From the NCBI GenBank assembly GCA_030024085.1, contig JASEJE010000021.1:1-40987 (forward strand): a DNA stretch of 40,987 nucleotides. Reading direction: 5' to 3'. The DNA comes from Bacillota bacterium. Lineage in GTDB: Bacteria; Bacillota; SHA-98; UBA4971. The position numbers and the translations under genes are program-made. Shown here piece by piece: positions 25,920-35,241 of the stretch; positions within the stretch are counted from its first letter, which is position 1; every line of letters begins with the position of its first letter. Under the pieces are notes generated by a model, which saw only the letters and a list, made by a program, of their open reading frames with translations, did not search any database and had not been told where the DNA came from.

Positions 25920-26113
25920 GTGAGGGTGCAGAAATGCTCCCGACTTTTGGAAGGGGTTGCCGGGGTTGCACTCGGGGACGGCGCCCCAAGCGGGGCGCGC
26001 TTCGCCAAAATCCGGCCCGTCGGGCCAGCGGCCGGATTTTGACACCCCTCGTGCGATCACCGGCAACCCAGCGACCACTGGAAAAGGGACAAGGACTAAC
26101 GCACGTCACTTAG
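25916..26113 (+). mobile_element. family A element, copy A4, with inverted core
   Basis: A 198-bp copy with ends CTAAGTGAGGGTGC and GCACGTCACTTAG in A1 orientation, but the segment between the GGGGTTGCCGG and CACCGGCAACC arms runs the opposite way: GTTGCACTCGGGGACGG comes first and TTTTGACACCCCTCGTG last, the reverse of A1 and A3. Its two ends supply the stop codons of both convergent neighbours (HAD and the barrel protein). Confidence 0.82.
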
Positions 26114-29100
26114 AAGCTGGCGATGATCTTCAGCGTGCCGGTGTAGGTGTTGAATCCGTCCGTCATGGTGGTGCTCACGCCACGGATGTAGCCGAGGGTG
26201 AGCGAGGCGCGCCAGATGTCGCTGAACCGCCAGTCCGCCGTCAGGTCGACCTTCGCCTTGGTCTCGTCGTAGTCCGCGCCGCTCTTCGTGCCGGACGTGC
26301 GCTCAAACGACCCGCTCACCGTCGTGGAGAGCTTGCCCCCCGGCGAGTAGCTGAAGCTGTTGCCGACGCCGTAGGTCACAAGGTCGTCCTTCTCGCTACG
26401 CCTCTGGTTTCGCCAGCCACTCAGGCTGTCGCTGGCACCCTGCCCGACCAGCCAGCGCAGCCGCACCGCCGTCGCCAGAGAGTCAGACGTTTTCTCGCCG
26501 AGGGTTGGGTGGACCTGCGACGACGTCCGCCAGCTCGCCTCAGCGCTGGGCGTGAACCTCTCGAAGCCTGTGTATGTCGCCGACGTGGACACCTCGTTGT
26601 CTGTGTTGACCTTCTCCGACTCGTGGTAGGCGGTCCCCGTCCGCTTCAGGCGCAGGTCGGTGCGCCACGCCGCGATCTCGCCGCGCACCGCCGCGTCGCC
26701 CGATAGCACAGTCCGCGCCTCTCCCCGTGCAGGCTCGAGGTAGTCCCAGGTCGCGCCGCCGGACGGCGTGAGCTTCAGCCCGCCCAACGCGAACGCCTGG
26801 AACGTTACGCGCGCGCTACCGCGCCTCTGGAGCCTCGTGACGTCCGACGGCACGTCGGTCCGCGAATACTGCGAGAACTGCACGTTCATGCGCGCCGGGC
26901 CGAGCCTGTCGTCCCAGTAGATGGTGGCGCCGATGTCGCGACTCCCCTTCTCGGTGCCGTCCACTGTGATCACGCGCACCGGGAAACGGTAGTAGAGCCT
27001 GAGTGTAACGCTCTGAACAGGCGTGTAGCTGACGTCGCCCTTCACGTTGTAGGAAATGTAAGAGTTCCTGGGCTTCTCGTTGTCGTCGTAGATGACCTTC
27101 TCGTAGCCGGCGCCGAGGGTGAGCTTGTTCGTGAACAGGTTCTCCCGCGCCATGATGGAGTAGGTCGTGCGCTGCGCCTCGAGCCCGTCGCGCGCTGCCT
27201 TGTCCATGCGCTCCAGCGTGTAGTCGAGGTCCACCTCAGGCCCGAGCTTCCACGTGAGCCCCGCCGAATCGGTCGTCACCGTCAGGAGCTCATCCGCCGC
27301 GGAGCCGTCCCCGCCACCGCTGCCCTCACCCGTGATGTCCACGGGGCGCGTGGCGCGGACGGCGTGCTCCGCACGCACGGTCAGGTTCTGCCACACGGTG
27401 TAGGACCCGCCCAGCCGGAACTGCGTGAGGTCCTGGCGGCCGCGCGCTCCTATCGCAAGGAAGGTCGGCTCCACCCGCTCGTAGCTGCCGTAGACTTTCC
27501 CGGCGCCGAGGTCGAAGGCTGCCCCGATGGCGCCCGCGAAGCCGGTGTATGTGTGCTCATCGGCCGGGACGTCCGCGTACCTGTGGTCGTCCTTGCCGGA
27601 GATCCTCGTGTTCTCCTGAACGTGCTCCGTGAAGTCAGCGTAGGACGGCCCGAGCGCGCTCCAGAGGGATAGGCGGTAGAACTCGTCGGCTCCCTCGCCC
27701 GCCCAAACGGCGTCTTCCGCGCCAGGCACACCGGCGGCGCCCGCGACAGCCGTGATCGTGCGCCCACCGGTCGCGTCCACCCGGACGGGGGCGCCAGTGC
27801 CGTCATACCTATACAGCCCATCCTCGCCGCCCAGCCACAGGACGCCGCCTGCGGCGCGGACCGCGTTCCACCGCGCGCCTTCCGTCCCCGCAAGCACCTG
27901 CCACGCCCCGTCAGGCTCGCGCCTGAAGCGGACGCCGCAGTCGGTCGCCGCATACACGTCCCCGTCCCCGATCGCAGAGGACAGCGTCGCGACTTCGGCG
28001 ACCGCCGCGCCGCCGAACTCCGTCGTGAACCTCGTGCCGTCGAAGGACATCAGGCCGGACGGGGTGGCCACGTAGAGGTCCCCGGTAACGTCGGAGAGGG
28101 CGATATCCGTGACGACCTCGCTCATCATCTCGGGGTTGGACCCCTCGGCGAAGGCTTGCCAGCTCTCGAGGTTCCCGGCGCTCGCCCTCGCAAGCCCCGA
28201 GTCCGTCCCGACCCACACCGTCGCCGTGGCGTCGTCCACGAGGACGGACAGGACGTTGGAGCTGGGCAGGCCGTCGCTTTCGTAGTAGCGTCGCCAGTTC
28301 TCCACGCGGTCGAACGGCGGCTCGCTGCCCGGCCCGACCCTCGCCGCAAGCACTGTCAGGCCGGACTCCGTGGCGAACAACCACGAGCCAGAGCCGGCCG
28401 ACGCCGCGATGTCGTAGACGGTCCAGCCAGCCAGGCCGGACGCCGGCGAATAGTGCCTCCACTTGCCGTCCGCGAGATGATACGAGGTGAGGCCGTTATG
28501 ATGGGCGAAGAGCATGTATTCGTTGCCCCCGTCATCCGTGACGAACATTGCGTCGTTTATCCTGTTGGACGTGTTCCTGCGCTGGTTGTCGTCGTACGGG
28601 AAGATCTCGTGGCTGTACGCGACGTCCGCGTCCACCGTCAGCCTGCCGACCTTGACGTCAGCGGACACGCCCGCCACCGTGTGCGTGTTGGGCATGGTGC
28701 GCGCCCGCTCAGGCCCGACGAGCGGGGTCGGCTGGTCCTGGGCGCGGATGATGTCCGCCGCCAGCTTGAGGTCGGGAGTGGGCTGCCAAGCCACGGACCC
28801 GCCGTAGAAGATACGTTTGTATTCCACGGGCACCCCGAGGCCGCCCGCGAAGTATTCGTACTCCACCTTGATGGTGTCCTGCGGCCCGACGTCGCGCAGG
28901 ATGACGAGAACGCCAGCCTCGTAGTCGATGGTGTAGTCGACGTCCCGTTTGAGAAGCTCGCCGTTGAGGTAAACCCGCTCGCTGCCCTGGGCGACGGAGA
29001 TGCCGAGGGTATAGATGTTGCCGGTGATGGAGTAGTTGTACCTGACGCGGATCTCCTCGTAGGAGTCGGGCGCGCCCGCCGGGAACGTGAACTCGGTGAC

Positions 29101-30411
29101 TCCCTGGTCGTAGTAAACCGTGTAGAAGAGGCCAGGGATGGCGTCGGCCTCGGTGTAGGTGCCTCCGACGAGGACCTCGATCTTGACCGACTCCAGGTCT
29201 ATGCGCTCGTGGCCGAGGAGGTAGAACCTCCCCGTCGCGTAGTCCTCAAGGGCGCTATCGAGCACCTTCGTGTCGGACTCGGGAAGTCCGGCGACGATCC
29301 ACGAGTGGTCGTCGCAAAGTTCCTCCAGGAAAGCCTTTTCGGAGTCGCTGCCCACCACGAAGGGATACACCTTCTGGTCTGGCCCGGTGAGGCCGTTCTT
29401 CGTGTTATACTCCCGAATGAGATCGCGGACCTGGTCGCGGAGGAGGTCCAGGGACTCGCGCTGCAGGATCAAGTGGTCACCGTCTGTGCTGGTCACGACG
29501 GTGTATTTCCCCCGGTCCACCTCCTTCAGGTCGCCCGCGGCGATGACGCCGTCATCGTCCTCGGACTCCCGGTAGAGGTAGTCCATGTCGTAGTTGGTGA
29601 GGAGCTCAAGGAGGGTGCGCTGCGCGCCGGGGGCGCCGTCGGCATACCGCAGCTCGACCTTCATGAAATCGGGGTCGAACGTGCCCGACATGCGGTACGA
29701 CTCCGCGCCGCCGATGGACGCCACGAGCACCGCGCGCTCACGGGTGGGCGCGTAGGGGCCATCGTGCCTGAAGACGGTCGTGTCGCTGCTGGACGCACCC
29801 TTGAACGTCTTCGAGGCCGGGATGCCCTTGACGCGGCCGAGGATGGCACCCACCGTGAAGTCGTCCAGCTTCGCGGCCACCTGCACGCCGCGCAGCGTGA
29901 GGCGGCGCGCCACGTAGGGGTTCGCGGTCGCGTAGGCGAAGTCGCCGAAGCACCCTGAGATGGTCTCGTTCTTGAAGTCTATGCGCACGAGCTGGAGGTT
30001 TCCCGAGCTATAGTTGTCGAGGGACGCGGACACGCTGAACCCGCCCGGCAGCTCACCCGAAATGGTGAGGCGCAGCGTCTGGGACACGATGAGCGTGTTG
30101 ATGGCATACCCCTGCAGGCCCTTGAGGCCCTCCGGGTCGCCCGCCGCGTAGGTCGCGGTCCACACCGCCTCGCCGGACACGTCAACGCCCTTGGTAACCT
30201 CCGATGCGCTCGCCGCCGCGCCGCCCCAGGCGGCTATCGCCGCTAGCAGCGCCATGCACGACACGAGCGCGATCGCAACCGCCGTCGCGGGCGTAACCGC
30301 CGCGGGCCTCACGCGCTCCGCGCAACCCCGCCGCGCGCGACGCCGCACCGCCCACAAGGTCCGCGCCTGTAAAGCCCGACCGAACCCCCATCCCAGCCGT
30401 CCTCTGACCAC
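26110..30411 (-). CDS. very large outer-membrane barrel-like protein with embedded propeller repeats
   Basis: 1433 residues. GTG 30411 follows a G-rich site (AAGGGGGG). A long basic start leads into a hydrophobic signal segment (AVAIALVSCMALLAAIAAW) and ASA-type cleavage region. Residues about 75-560 form alternating-strand segments with family-like surface repeats (LGVPVEYKRIFYGGSVAW). Residues about 640-930 carry Reg_prop-type propeller blades, for example VLVDDATATVWVGTDSGLAR and SDVTGDLYVATPSGLMSFDG. From about 1000 to the end it is rich in amphipathic beta-strands, ending LKIIASF; a terminal Phe is typical of proteins folded by the BAM machinery. I infer an outer-membrane protein displaying or surrounding a propeller. 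The function is unknown. It is last in the minus-strand envelope block, downstream of the subtilase gene. The stop comes from element A4. Confidence 0.75.
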   Translation of the reverse strand: MVRGRLGWGFGRALQARTLWAVRRRARRGCAERVRPAAVTPATAVAIALVSCMALLAAIAAWGGAAASASEVTKGVDVSGEAVWTATYAAGDPEGLKGLQGYAINTLIVSQTLRLTISGELPGGFSVSASLDNYSSGNLQLVRIDFKNETISGCFGDFAYATANPYVARRLTLRGVQVAAKLDDFTVGAILGRVKGIPASKTFKGASSSDTTVFRHDGPYAPTRERAVLVASIGGAESYRMSGTFDPDFMKVELRYADGAPGAQRTLLELLTNYDMDYLYRESEDDDGVIAAGDLKEVDRGKYTVVTSTDGDHLILQRESLDLLRDQVRDLIREYNTKNGLTGPDQKVYPFVVGSDSEKAFLEELCDDHSWIVAGLPESDTKVLDSALEDYATGRFYLLGHERIDLESVKIEVLVGGTYTEADAIPGLFYTVYYDQGVTEFTFPAGAPDSYEEIRVRYNYSITGNIYTLGISVAQGSERVYLNGELLKRDVDYTIDYEAGVLVILRDVGPQDTIKVEYEYFAGGLGVPVEYKRIFYGGSVAWQPTPDLKLAADIIRAQDQPTPLVGPERARTMPNTHTVAGVSADVKVGRLTVDADVAYSHEIFPYDDNQRRNTSNRINDAMFVTDDGGNEYMLFAHHNGLTSYHLADGKWRHYSPASGLAGWTVYDIAASAGSGSWLFATESGLTVLAARVGPGSEPPFDRVENWRRYYESDGLPSSNVLSVLVDDATATVWVGTDSGLARASAGNLESWQAFAEGSNPEMMSEVVTDIALSDVTGDLYVATPSGLMSFDGTRFTTEFGGAAVAEVATLSSAIGDGDVYAATDCGVRFRREPDGAWQVLAGTEGARWNAVRAAGGVLWLGGEDGLYRYDGTGAPVRVDATGGRTITAVAGAAGVPGAEDAVWAGEGADEFYRLSLWSALGPSYADFTEHVQENTRISGKDDHRYADVPADEHTYTGFAGAIGAAFDLGAGKVYGSYERVEPTFLAIGARGRQDLTQFRLGGSYTVWQNLTVRAEHAVRATRPVDITGEGSGGGDGSAADELLTVTTDSAGLTWKLGPEVDLDYTLERMDKAARDGLEAQRTTYSIMARENLFTNKLTLGAGYEKVIYDDNEKPRNSYISYNVKGDVSYTPVQSVTLRLYYRFPVRVITVDGTEKGSRDIGATIYWDDRLGPARMNVQFSQYSRTDVPSDVTRLQRRGSARVTFQAFALGGLKLTPSGGATWDYLEPARGEARTVLSGDAAVRGEIAAWRTDLRLKRTGTAYHESEKVNTDNEVSTSATYTGFERFTPSAEASWRTSSQVHPTLGEKTSDSLATAVRLRWLVGQGASDSLSGWRNQRRSEKDDLVTYGVGNSFSYSPGGKLSTTVSGSFERTSGTKSGADYDETKAKVDLTADWRFSDIWRASLTLGYIRGVSTTMTDGFNTYTGTLKIIASF

Positions 30412-30542
30412 AACGCAGCCCCCCTTAGTCGCTCCCTCAATATTTGACGCCCACCGCCTCCCTTCCTGCCATTTGCTCCAAATATTCCCCTTGTTTGCAC
30501 TTTCGCTTCGATGCGGCGTTGTGCAGGACCGTCCCCAATCAA

Positions 30543-30578
30543 GAGGAGGGGCCGCTCTTTAATGAGCGGTCCCTCCTC
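30543..30578 (-). terminator. strong hairpin after the subtilase gene
   Basis: GAGGAGGGGCCGCTC pairs with GAGCGGTCCCTCCTC around a six-base loop (TTTAAT), a 15-bp stem with one G-T pair. It lies 94 bp past the subtilase stop in the 260-bp gap before the barrel gene. The T-tract after it on the minus strand is short (TTGATT), so it may be a terminator or an mRNA stabiliser. Confidence 0.6.
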
Positions 30579-30671
30579 GTCATCCTCCCGCCCAGCTACG
30601 GCGTCCAGCCACAGCAGGAGACCAGTCTCACTGTGAAGTTGACATTCCGATCCGCAAGGCTGACAGCCTTG

Positions 30672-33600
30672 TTACCGCTGCACGATGAGACGCTCCACGG
30701 CCCTCACTGAGCCATCGTCCGTCGTTACCAGCACCAGGTACAGCCCACTGGCGACCGGCCCCCCGCCTGTCGTGAGGTCCCAGACCACAGAGCCGGTCTC
30801 CTTGGAGACATCCTGCTGGAACACAAGACGGCCAGCGATGTCGTAGATCCTTACCGTTCCGTCCGCCGGCAGGTCGAGGTAGATGTTTACATGCGTTTTC
30901 GCCGGATTTGGACCTAGCGCTATCGGCCCAAGGATACGCGTTGTCGTGAACTTCACGGTCTTCGCCGTCTCGAACTTGCCGTCGCGCGCTGCGACCCTGA
31001 GCGTGTATTCTCCCGGCGCGAGACCAGACACGTCCCAAGCGTAGCTGCCCGTATTGTCGACTTCGGCAATGGCATGCTGGACGCCATCCTTGCCTGTGTA
31101 CGACAGGCGGATCGAGATGGGATCGCCATCCGGGTCGCTTGCGGACCATGTTATGTTTAACACGTTGTCGTTTACGTACGCCCTCTCCGTTGGGTTCAAC
31201 ACGGTGAGCGCAGGCGGGTTGTTGTACACCTCGTACGTCACGAGTTGCAGCAGCTTTACGAGATCGTACTCCTGCACGTCTCGGCCGCCCGCCGGCCTCC
31301 CGCGTACCGGCTTCTCCTTGTCTGTCTGGTACAGGGTCACCAGGGTCTCAGGCTTCTCCTTCGGGTAGACCCTCGGGCTACCACCCTTGACTGCCTGGGC
31401 CACACTGCTAGGCGGGGTACCTTCGGCACCAACCACTTCTAGCGGGAATGCCATGAACAGGAGCTTATAGTCCCCATCGTAATGGACAGCGCTAAACGCA
31501 CCGTCGCCCGGAGCGAACTGGTCATAATACACTGCCGTTGCATCGGACGTCGGCAGCAGGCTGTCGGACCAGTCGTCGTAACCTGCTGCGCCAAAGCCGA
31601 GGTGCAGCAGGGTGCCTTCTGCGAAAGTGCCGGGGACTCCCTCAACCCGGTCACTGTCCAGATAGGCCCCCATATCATGCCAGACCCAATCAACGTGCAG
31701 GTAGTCCCGAACAAAGGAGTTCTGAGTCTGCCCGTCCTGTCCCCGTTCGAGCACGAACAGGAGGTCCTGACCGGACACCACCATGTGTCCGCCGCGGTCG
31801 GCCACGTTCTTGACATAGGCCTGCTGCACCGGGTCCATGCCGCCGACATTGCCGCCGAGCCACACCAGCAGCACGTCCTCGAGGCCGGTCATAGCCGTGC
31901 CATCAGGGGAGATGAGCCACGGTAGGGCATACCAGGGCGCCGTCACAACCGAGTACCCGTTCGCCAGGAACGCTTCGACCACCGGATCCGGGTTATCCTC
32001 GTCGTACGTAGGCTCAGGATCCCGCGCATCCAGAACGAATACGTGGAAGCTCTCTGGCATCACCAGGACCAGCGCTTCGCCGTAAGATGCGTTGCCGACC
32101 GCGTCGACGGCCATCCATCGAACGGTGTACGGGCCGAACTCCGAATAGGCATGGCTCACGCTCGTGTCAGTGGTCTGTTGTCCATCTCCGAAGTCTAGCC
32201 CGAACTGAACCTGATCCCTATCGGGATCGGTGACGTTCGCCTCGAAGCTCACGGTCACAGGGGTTTTCTCGCTCCGCGTGAACTGATCCGTGATCTTCAG
32301 CTCGACGACTGGAGCCCGGTTCACAGTCTCACTTGTGAGCCACTGGTATACGCGGTGCGCGATCTTGCCTGCGGGAGACTCAACCTGACGCACGCCTACT
32401 CCGCCGACCGGTACGGCCTGAGGACCGGGGACGCCCTCGAAGGGGAACGCGAAGAACACGACACGGTAGGCGCTTGCCGGATCAACATACTTGATCGCGA
32501 CGGGCAGGCCCTGTTCGTCGGTGGCATCGAGGAATACCGGCGTCGCCCCCGAGCACGGGATAACCCGGTCTGGGTATGCGTCAAACGGGGGCGCCAGATC
32601 AAACTCGAGGCCATCACCGACTGGGTCTCCCGGAGCACCGATCACCCTCGTCCCAGCGTCATCGAGAGTGGCGTCCCAGACTTTCAGATAGTCCCTGGCG
32701 AACATCGACTGCGGCGAGAGGCCTATGTCCCACAGCAAATCCTGAGAGCTGAGCCACAGCCGGCCGCCGTTGTCGAGCACCTTCGCCAGGTATTCCTGAT
32801 CGGCCTGTGTCAAGGTCTTCGACCATGTAGCGCCGGTGGTCCACACTATGGGGTTCTTTATGTCGACCGGTAGCGCGGGCATGTTCGCAGCATCAACTAC
32901 TACGTAGCTGATACCGGTTTCATCGAATGCCTTCACGAACGCGTCCTCGTAGCGAGGCTCGCCGCTCCCAGCCAGGCTCGAACCGTCGTCGTCCATCAGG
33001 AGAACCGTGCCCGAACCGTCCACGACCACGATCTGCTGCCATGCGTATCTCTTGTTCCCGGCGTCGTCGGTCGCAATCAGGACGACAAAGTATGAACCGC
33101 TAGCTTGGAAAGCATGCTCGAGCGTTCCCGACGCCCCAGGCAAAGTTTCACTGGGAGCGTCATTGGTCCAGCCAGGAAACGCCGACGTTGCGCTCGTGGT
33201 TGGGGCGAACCGTACCTTGAGGTTCGCCACTGATCCGTCCAGGTCCACGACGTCGTAGGTGAAGGTAACGGTATCCCCCGCCTTGGCAAACTGCGTATCA
33301 GCAGACCATTTCTTGATGATCGGGGGCACCACGCCTCTAAGCGCGTTGTTCGCATTGATGCGGCAGCCAGTAACCGTTTTGCCGACCAGCGCGGGAAGCG
33401 TGTCGCCGGAGCCGAGAATGATGTCCTTGATGGTTGCGACGCCCTCGGTATAGCCCGGCGCGCCCTTATACTGGGGCATTGACAGGTTTTTCTGGATGAG
33501 CAGCGCCGCCAGGCCCGTAACATGCGGTGTCGCCATCGAGGTGCCGGCATACCAGGAGAATCCCGGCGTCAGGACGCCATCCTTGACTCTGGGCACAGTG

Positions 33601-34862
33601 GACAGAATCCAATAGCCGGGGGCCCCGACGTCCACCGAGGTAAGCCCATAGTTGGAGAAGTCCGCGATATTGTCGTCCTGGTCGGTTGCTGCGACCGCAA
33701 TTATGTTTTCCGAGTCGTAGCTCGATGGGTAATGCGGGCTCGCATCGTTGTCAACGGCATCATTGCCCGCAGCAGCAACGAAGAGAATGCCGCTAGCCTC
33801 AATAGCATCCTTGAGGGCCTGGCTATAACCGCCGCCTCCCCAGCTATTGCTGGTGAGCGTGGCACCCATCGCAGCAGCATAACTCAACGCCTTAACCGCG
33901 TCGCTGGTTGCACCTCCATTGGGCCCGATGAACTTCAGCGGCATGATCTTGATGTTCCATGCCATTCCGGCTACACCGTACGCATCGTTGCCGACCGCGC
34001 CGATCGTTCCTGACACGTGGGTTCCGTGGGCGTCGCCATCTTCGACGTCGAACACCGTGTTGTCGTCATTGAAAAAGTCCCAGCCATGGACGTCATCTAT
34101 GTAGCCATTGTTATCATCATCGATGCCATTGTCTGGGACCTCTCCAGGGTTCGTCCATATGTTTGGCTTGAGGTCCGGGTGCTCGATCATCACACCGGTA
34201 TCTATCACCGCGACGTTCACGTCCCGGGCATCGCGGATGACATCCCAGGCTTCCACCATATCGATGTCCGCGTCGGGGGTGCCGGAGAGGCCAGGTGCAA
34301 CGGGCCACGGTGGCGACGGGATGAAGACCTGACCGGTGTTATTGAGTGCCCATTGCTGATCGAAACGCTCGTCGTTCGGGATGGTGTCGGTGGGGAACCA
34401 CAAATAGTTCGGCTCGGCGTACTTAACGCCAGCCAGCCCGGAGTACCTCGCCACGCCATCCTCGACAGACATCCCTTTGGGGAGCTGGATGTGCAGGATC
34501 TCTCGGGAATCCATAAGGGTCAATGTCTTAATCGTCCTTGCGCCTATGGACCTGCTGAACTGATCGATCCCGGCCTTTGCCCTCTCGACGCTGGCGGCTC
34601 TCATCTGGAACTCCGCCGGCGTGCCTTTGAGGCCTACCAGGATCTCACCCTCAACGTACTTTGCCGGCGGTGTTGAAGGCGGTTTGACAACCTCCGGCCC
34701 GACCTCGCTGTCCAAGCCTGCACGAATAGCACGTGCAGACTTATCGTTGTTGCCAGCAGCTACGCTGTGTCCTTGAAAGCCCCCGACAGCCAGCACGCCC
34801 AGCAACACCATCATGAGCGGTAGCATCGCCCATCGACTGCCAGGACAGTGTACTCTCTTCAT
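30672..34862 (-). CDS. secreted subtilisin-like protease with PKD-like domains and type-IX-like C-terminal sorting domain
   Basis: 1396 residues. ATG 34862 follows GAGGAGGG by about 12 bases and starts the signal peptide (MLPLMMVLLGVLAVGGF). An I9-type propeptide (EGEILVGLKG to GVKYAEPNYL) precedes the S8 catalytic domain with Asp in VAVIDTGVMIEHPDL (about 219), His in DAHGTHVSGTIGA (about 281), oxyanion region NSWGGGGYS and Ser in AGTSMATPHVTGLAALL (about 443). Then follow a PKD/Ig-like domain, two similar glutamine-amidotransferase-like or ThuA-like segments (each with a SSQDLLW/SGQDLLF core), PKD domains with LDFGDGQQTTDTSVSHAYSE, and a C-terminal ~85-residue FlgD_ig/type IX sorting-like domain (GPNPAKTHVNIYLDLP, VRIYDIAGRLV, ASGLYLVLV, ending LIVQR). 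The protein is probably exported and surface-attached. It is downstream of the PorV-like gene. Confidence 0.9.
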   Translation of the reverse strand: MKRVHCPGSRWAMLPLMMVLLGVLAVGGFQGHSVAAGNNDKSARAIRAGLDSEVGPEVVKPPSTPPAKYVEGEILVGLKGTPAEFQMRAASVERAKAGIDQFSRSIGARTIKTLTLMDSREILHIQLPKGMSVEDGVARYSGLAGVKYAEPNYLWFPTDTIPNDERFDQQWALNNTGQVFIPSPPWPVAPGLSGTPDADIDMVEAWDVIRDARDVNVAVIDTGVMIEHPDLKPNIWTNPGEVPDNGIDDDNNGYIDDVHGWDFFNDDNTVFDVEDGDAHGTHVSGTIGAVGNDAYGVAGMAWNIKIMPLKFIGPNGGATSDAVKALSYAAAMGATLTSNSWGGGGYSQALKDAIEASGILFVAAAGNDAVDNDASPHYPSSYDSENIIAVAATDQDDNIADFSNYGLTSVDVGAPGYWILSTVPRVKDGVLTPGFSWYAGTSMATPHVTGLAALLIQKNLSMPQYKGAPGYTEGVATIKDIILGSGDTLPALVGKTVTGCRINANNALRGVVPPIIKKWSADTQFAKAGDTVTFTYDVVDLDGSVANLKVRFAPTTSATSAFPGWTNDAPSETLPGASGTLEHAFQASGSYFVVLIATDDAGNKRYAWQQIVVVDGSGTVLLMDDDGSSLAGSGEPRYEDAFVKAFDETGISYVVVDAANMPALPVDIKNPIVWTTGATWSKTLTQADQEYLAKVLDNGGRLWLSSQDLLWDIGLSPQSMFARDYLKVWDATLDDAGTRVIGAPGDPVGDGLEFDLAPPFDAYPDRVIPCSGATPVFLDATDEQGLPVAIKYVDPASAYRVVFFAFPFEGVPGPQAVPVGGVGVRQVESPAGKIAHRVYQWLTSETVNRAPVVELKITDQFTRSEKTPVTVSFEANVTDPDRDQVQFGLDFGDGQQTTDTSVSHAYSEFGPYTVRWMAVDAVGNASYGEALVLVMPESFHVFVLDARDPEPTYDEDNPDPVVEAFLANGYSVVTAPWYALPWLISPDGTAMTGLEDVLLVWLGGNVGGMDPVQQAYVKNVADRGGHMVVSGQDLLFVLERGQDGQTQNSFVRDYLHVDWVWHDMGAYLDSDRVEGVPGTFAEGTLLHLGFGAAGYDDWSDSLLPTSDATAVYYDQFAPGDGAFSAVHYDGDYKLLFMAFPLEVVGAEGTPPSSVAQAVKGGSPRVYPKEKPETLVTLYQTDKEKPVRGRPAGGRDVQEYDLVKLLQLVTYEVYNNPPALTVLNPTERAYVNDNVLNITWSASDPDGDPISIRLSYTGKDGVQHAIAEVDNTGSYAWDVSGLAPGEYTLRVAARDGKFETAKTVKFTTTRILGPIALGPNPAKTHVNIYLDLPADGTVRIYDIAGRLVFQQDVSKETGSVVWDLTTGGGPVASGLYLVLVTTDDGSVRAVERLIVQR

Positions 34863-35241
34863 CGTTATGGCTACCCTCCTCAAGTACTCAGTTGTGCAAG
34901 CCCTGCTGAGCCTCCCCACGGCTAAGCCGGGGGTCAGGCCTCCGACCTCTTCGATTCCGGCATCCTGCCGTCCCTCCCGGGCTCTCGCGGTCCCTTGTGG
35001 TAGGCTACACCATCCCGGGCCCTGGCGACATTCATTTCCGGTTCCAGGCGAATCGTTCCAACCCCAGTGGGGTGGCCGCAAAGCGCCTGCGACTTGTTGA
35101 CGCCCGATGCTGCCCGCAGGAGCCACTCCGTAGCCCCGACCTCGCGGTCGGCGCATCGGGCCAGCGCCTTTGAACCTGCCTTGTCCCCAGCCCTGTACGG
35201 CATGGCTTGGGACGGCTATACTATACTCCGCCGGCCAGCCA
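34863..35241 (-). other. long, structured, G/C-rich leader between the PorV-like gene and the subtilase
   Basis: No convincing gene. Minus-strand RNA would contain CCCGATGC paired with GCATCGGG about 60 bases apart, enclosing a CCGACC-GCGA-GGTCGG hairpin with a GNRA tetraloop, then CCCC-ACT-GGGG. A TATAGTATAG at 35216-35225 is a possible -10 element. It may be an untranslated leader, an RNA element such as a relic of a group II-type intron, or an unannotated remnant. Confidence 0.4.

Noticed and set aside
28156-29958. 600-residue plus-strand frame opposite the barrel gene
   Set aside because: It shows no domains, no ribosome site and shadow composition; the minus-strand gene has signal peptide, propeller blades and barrel end.
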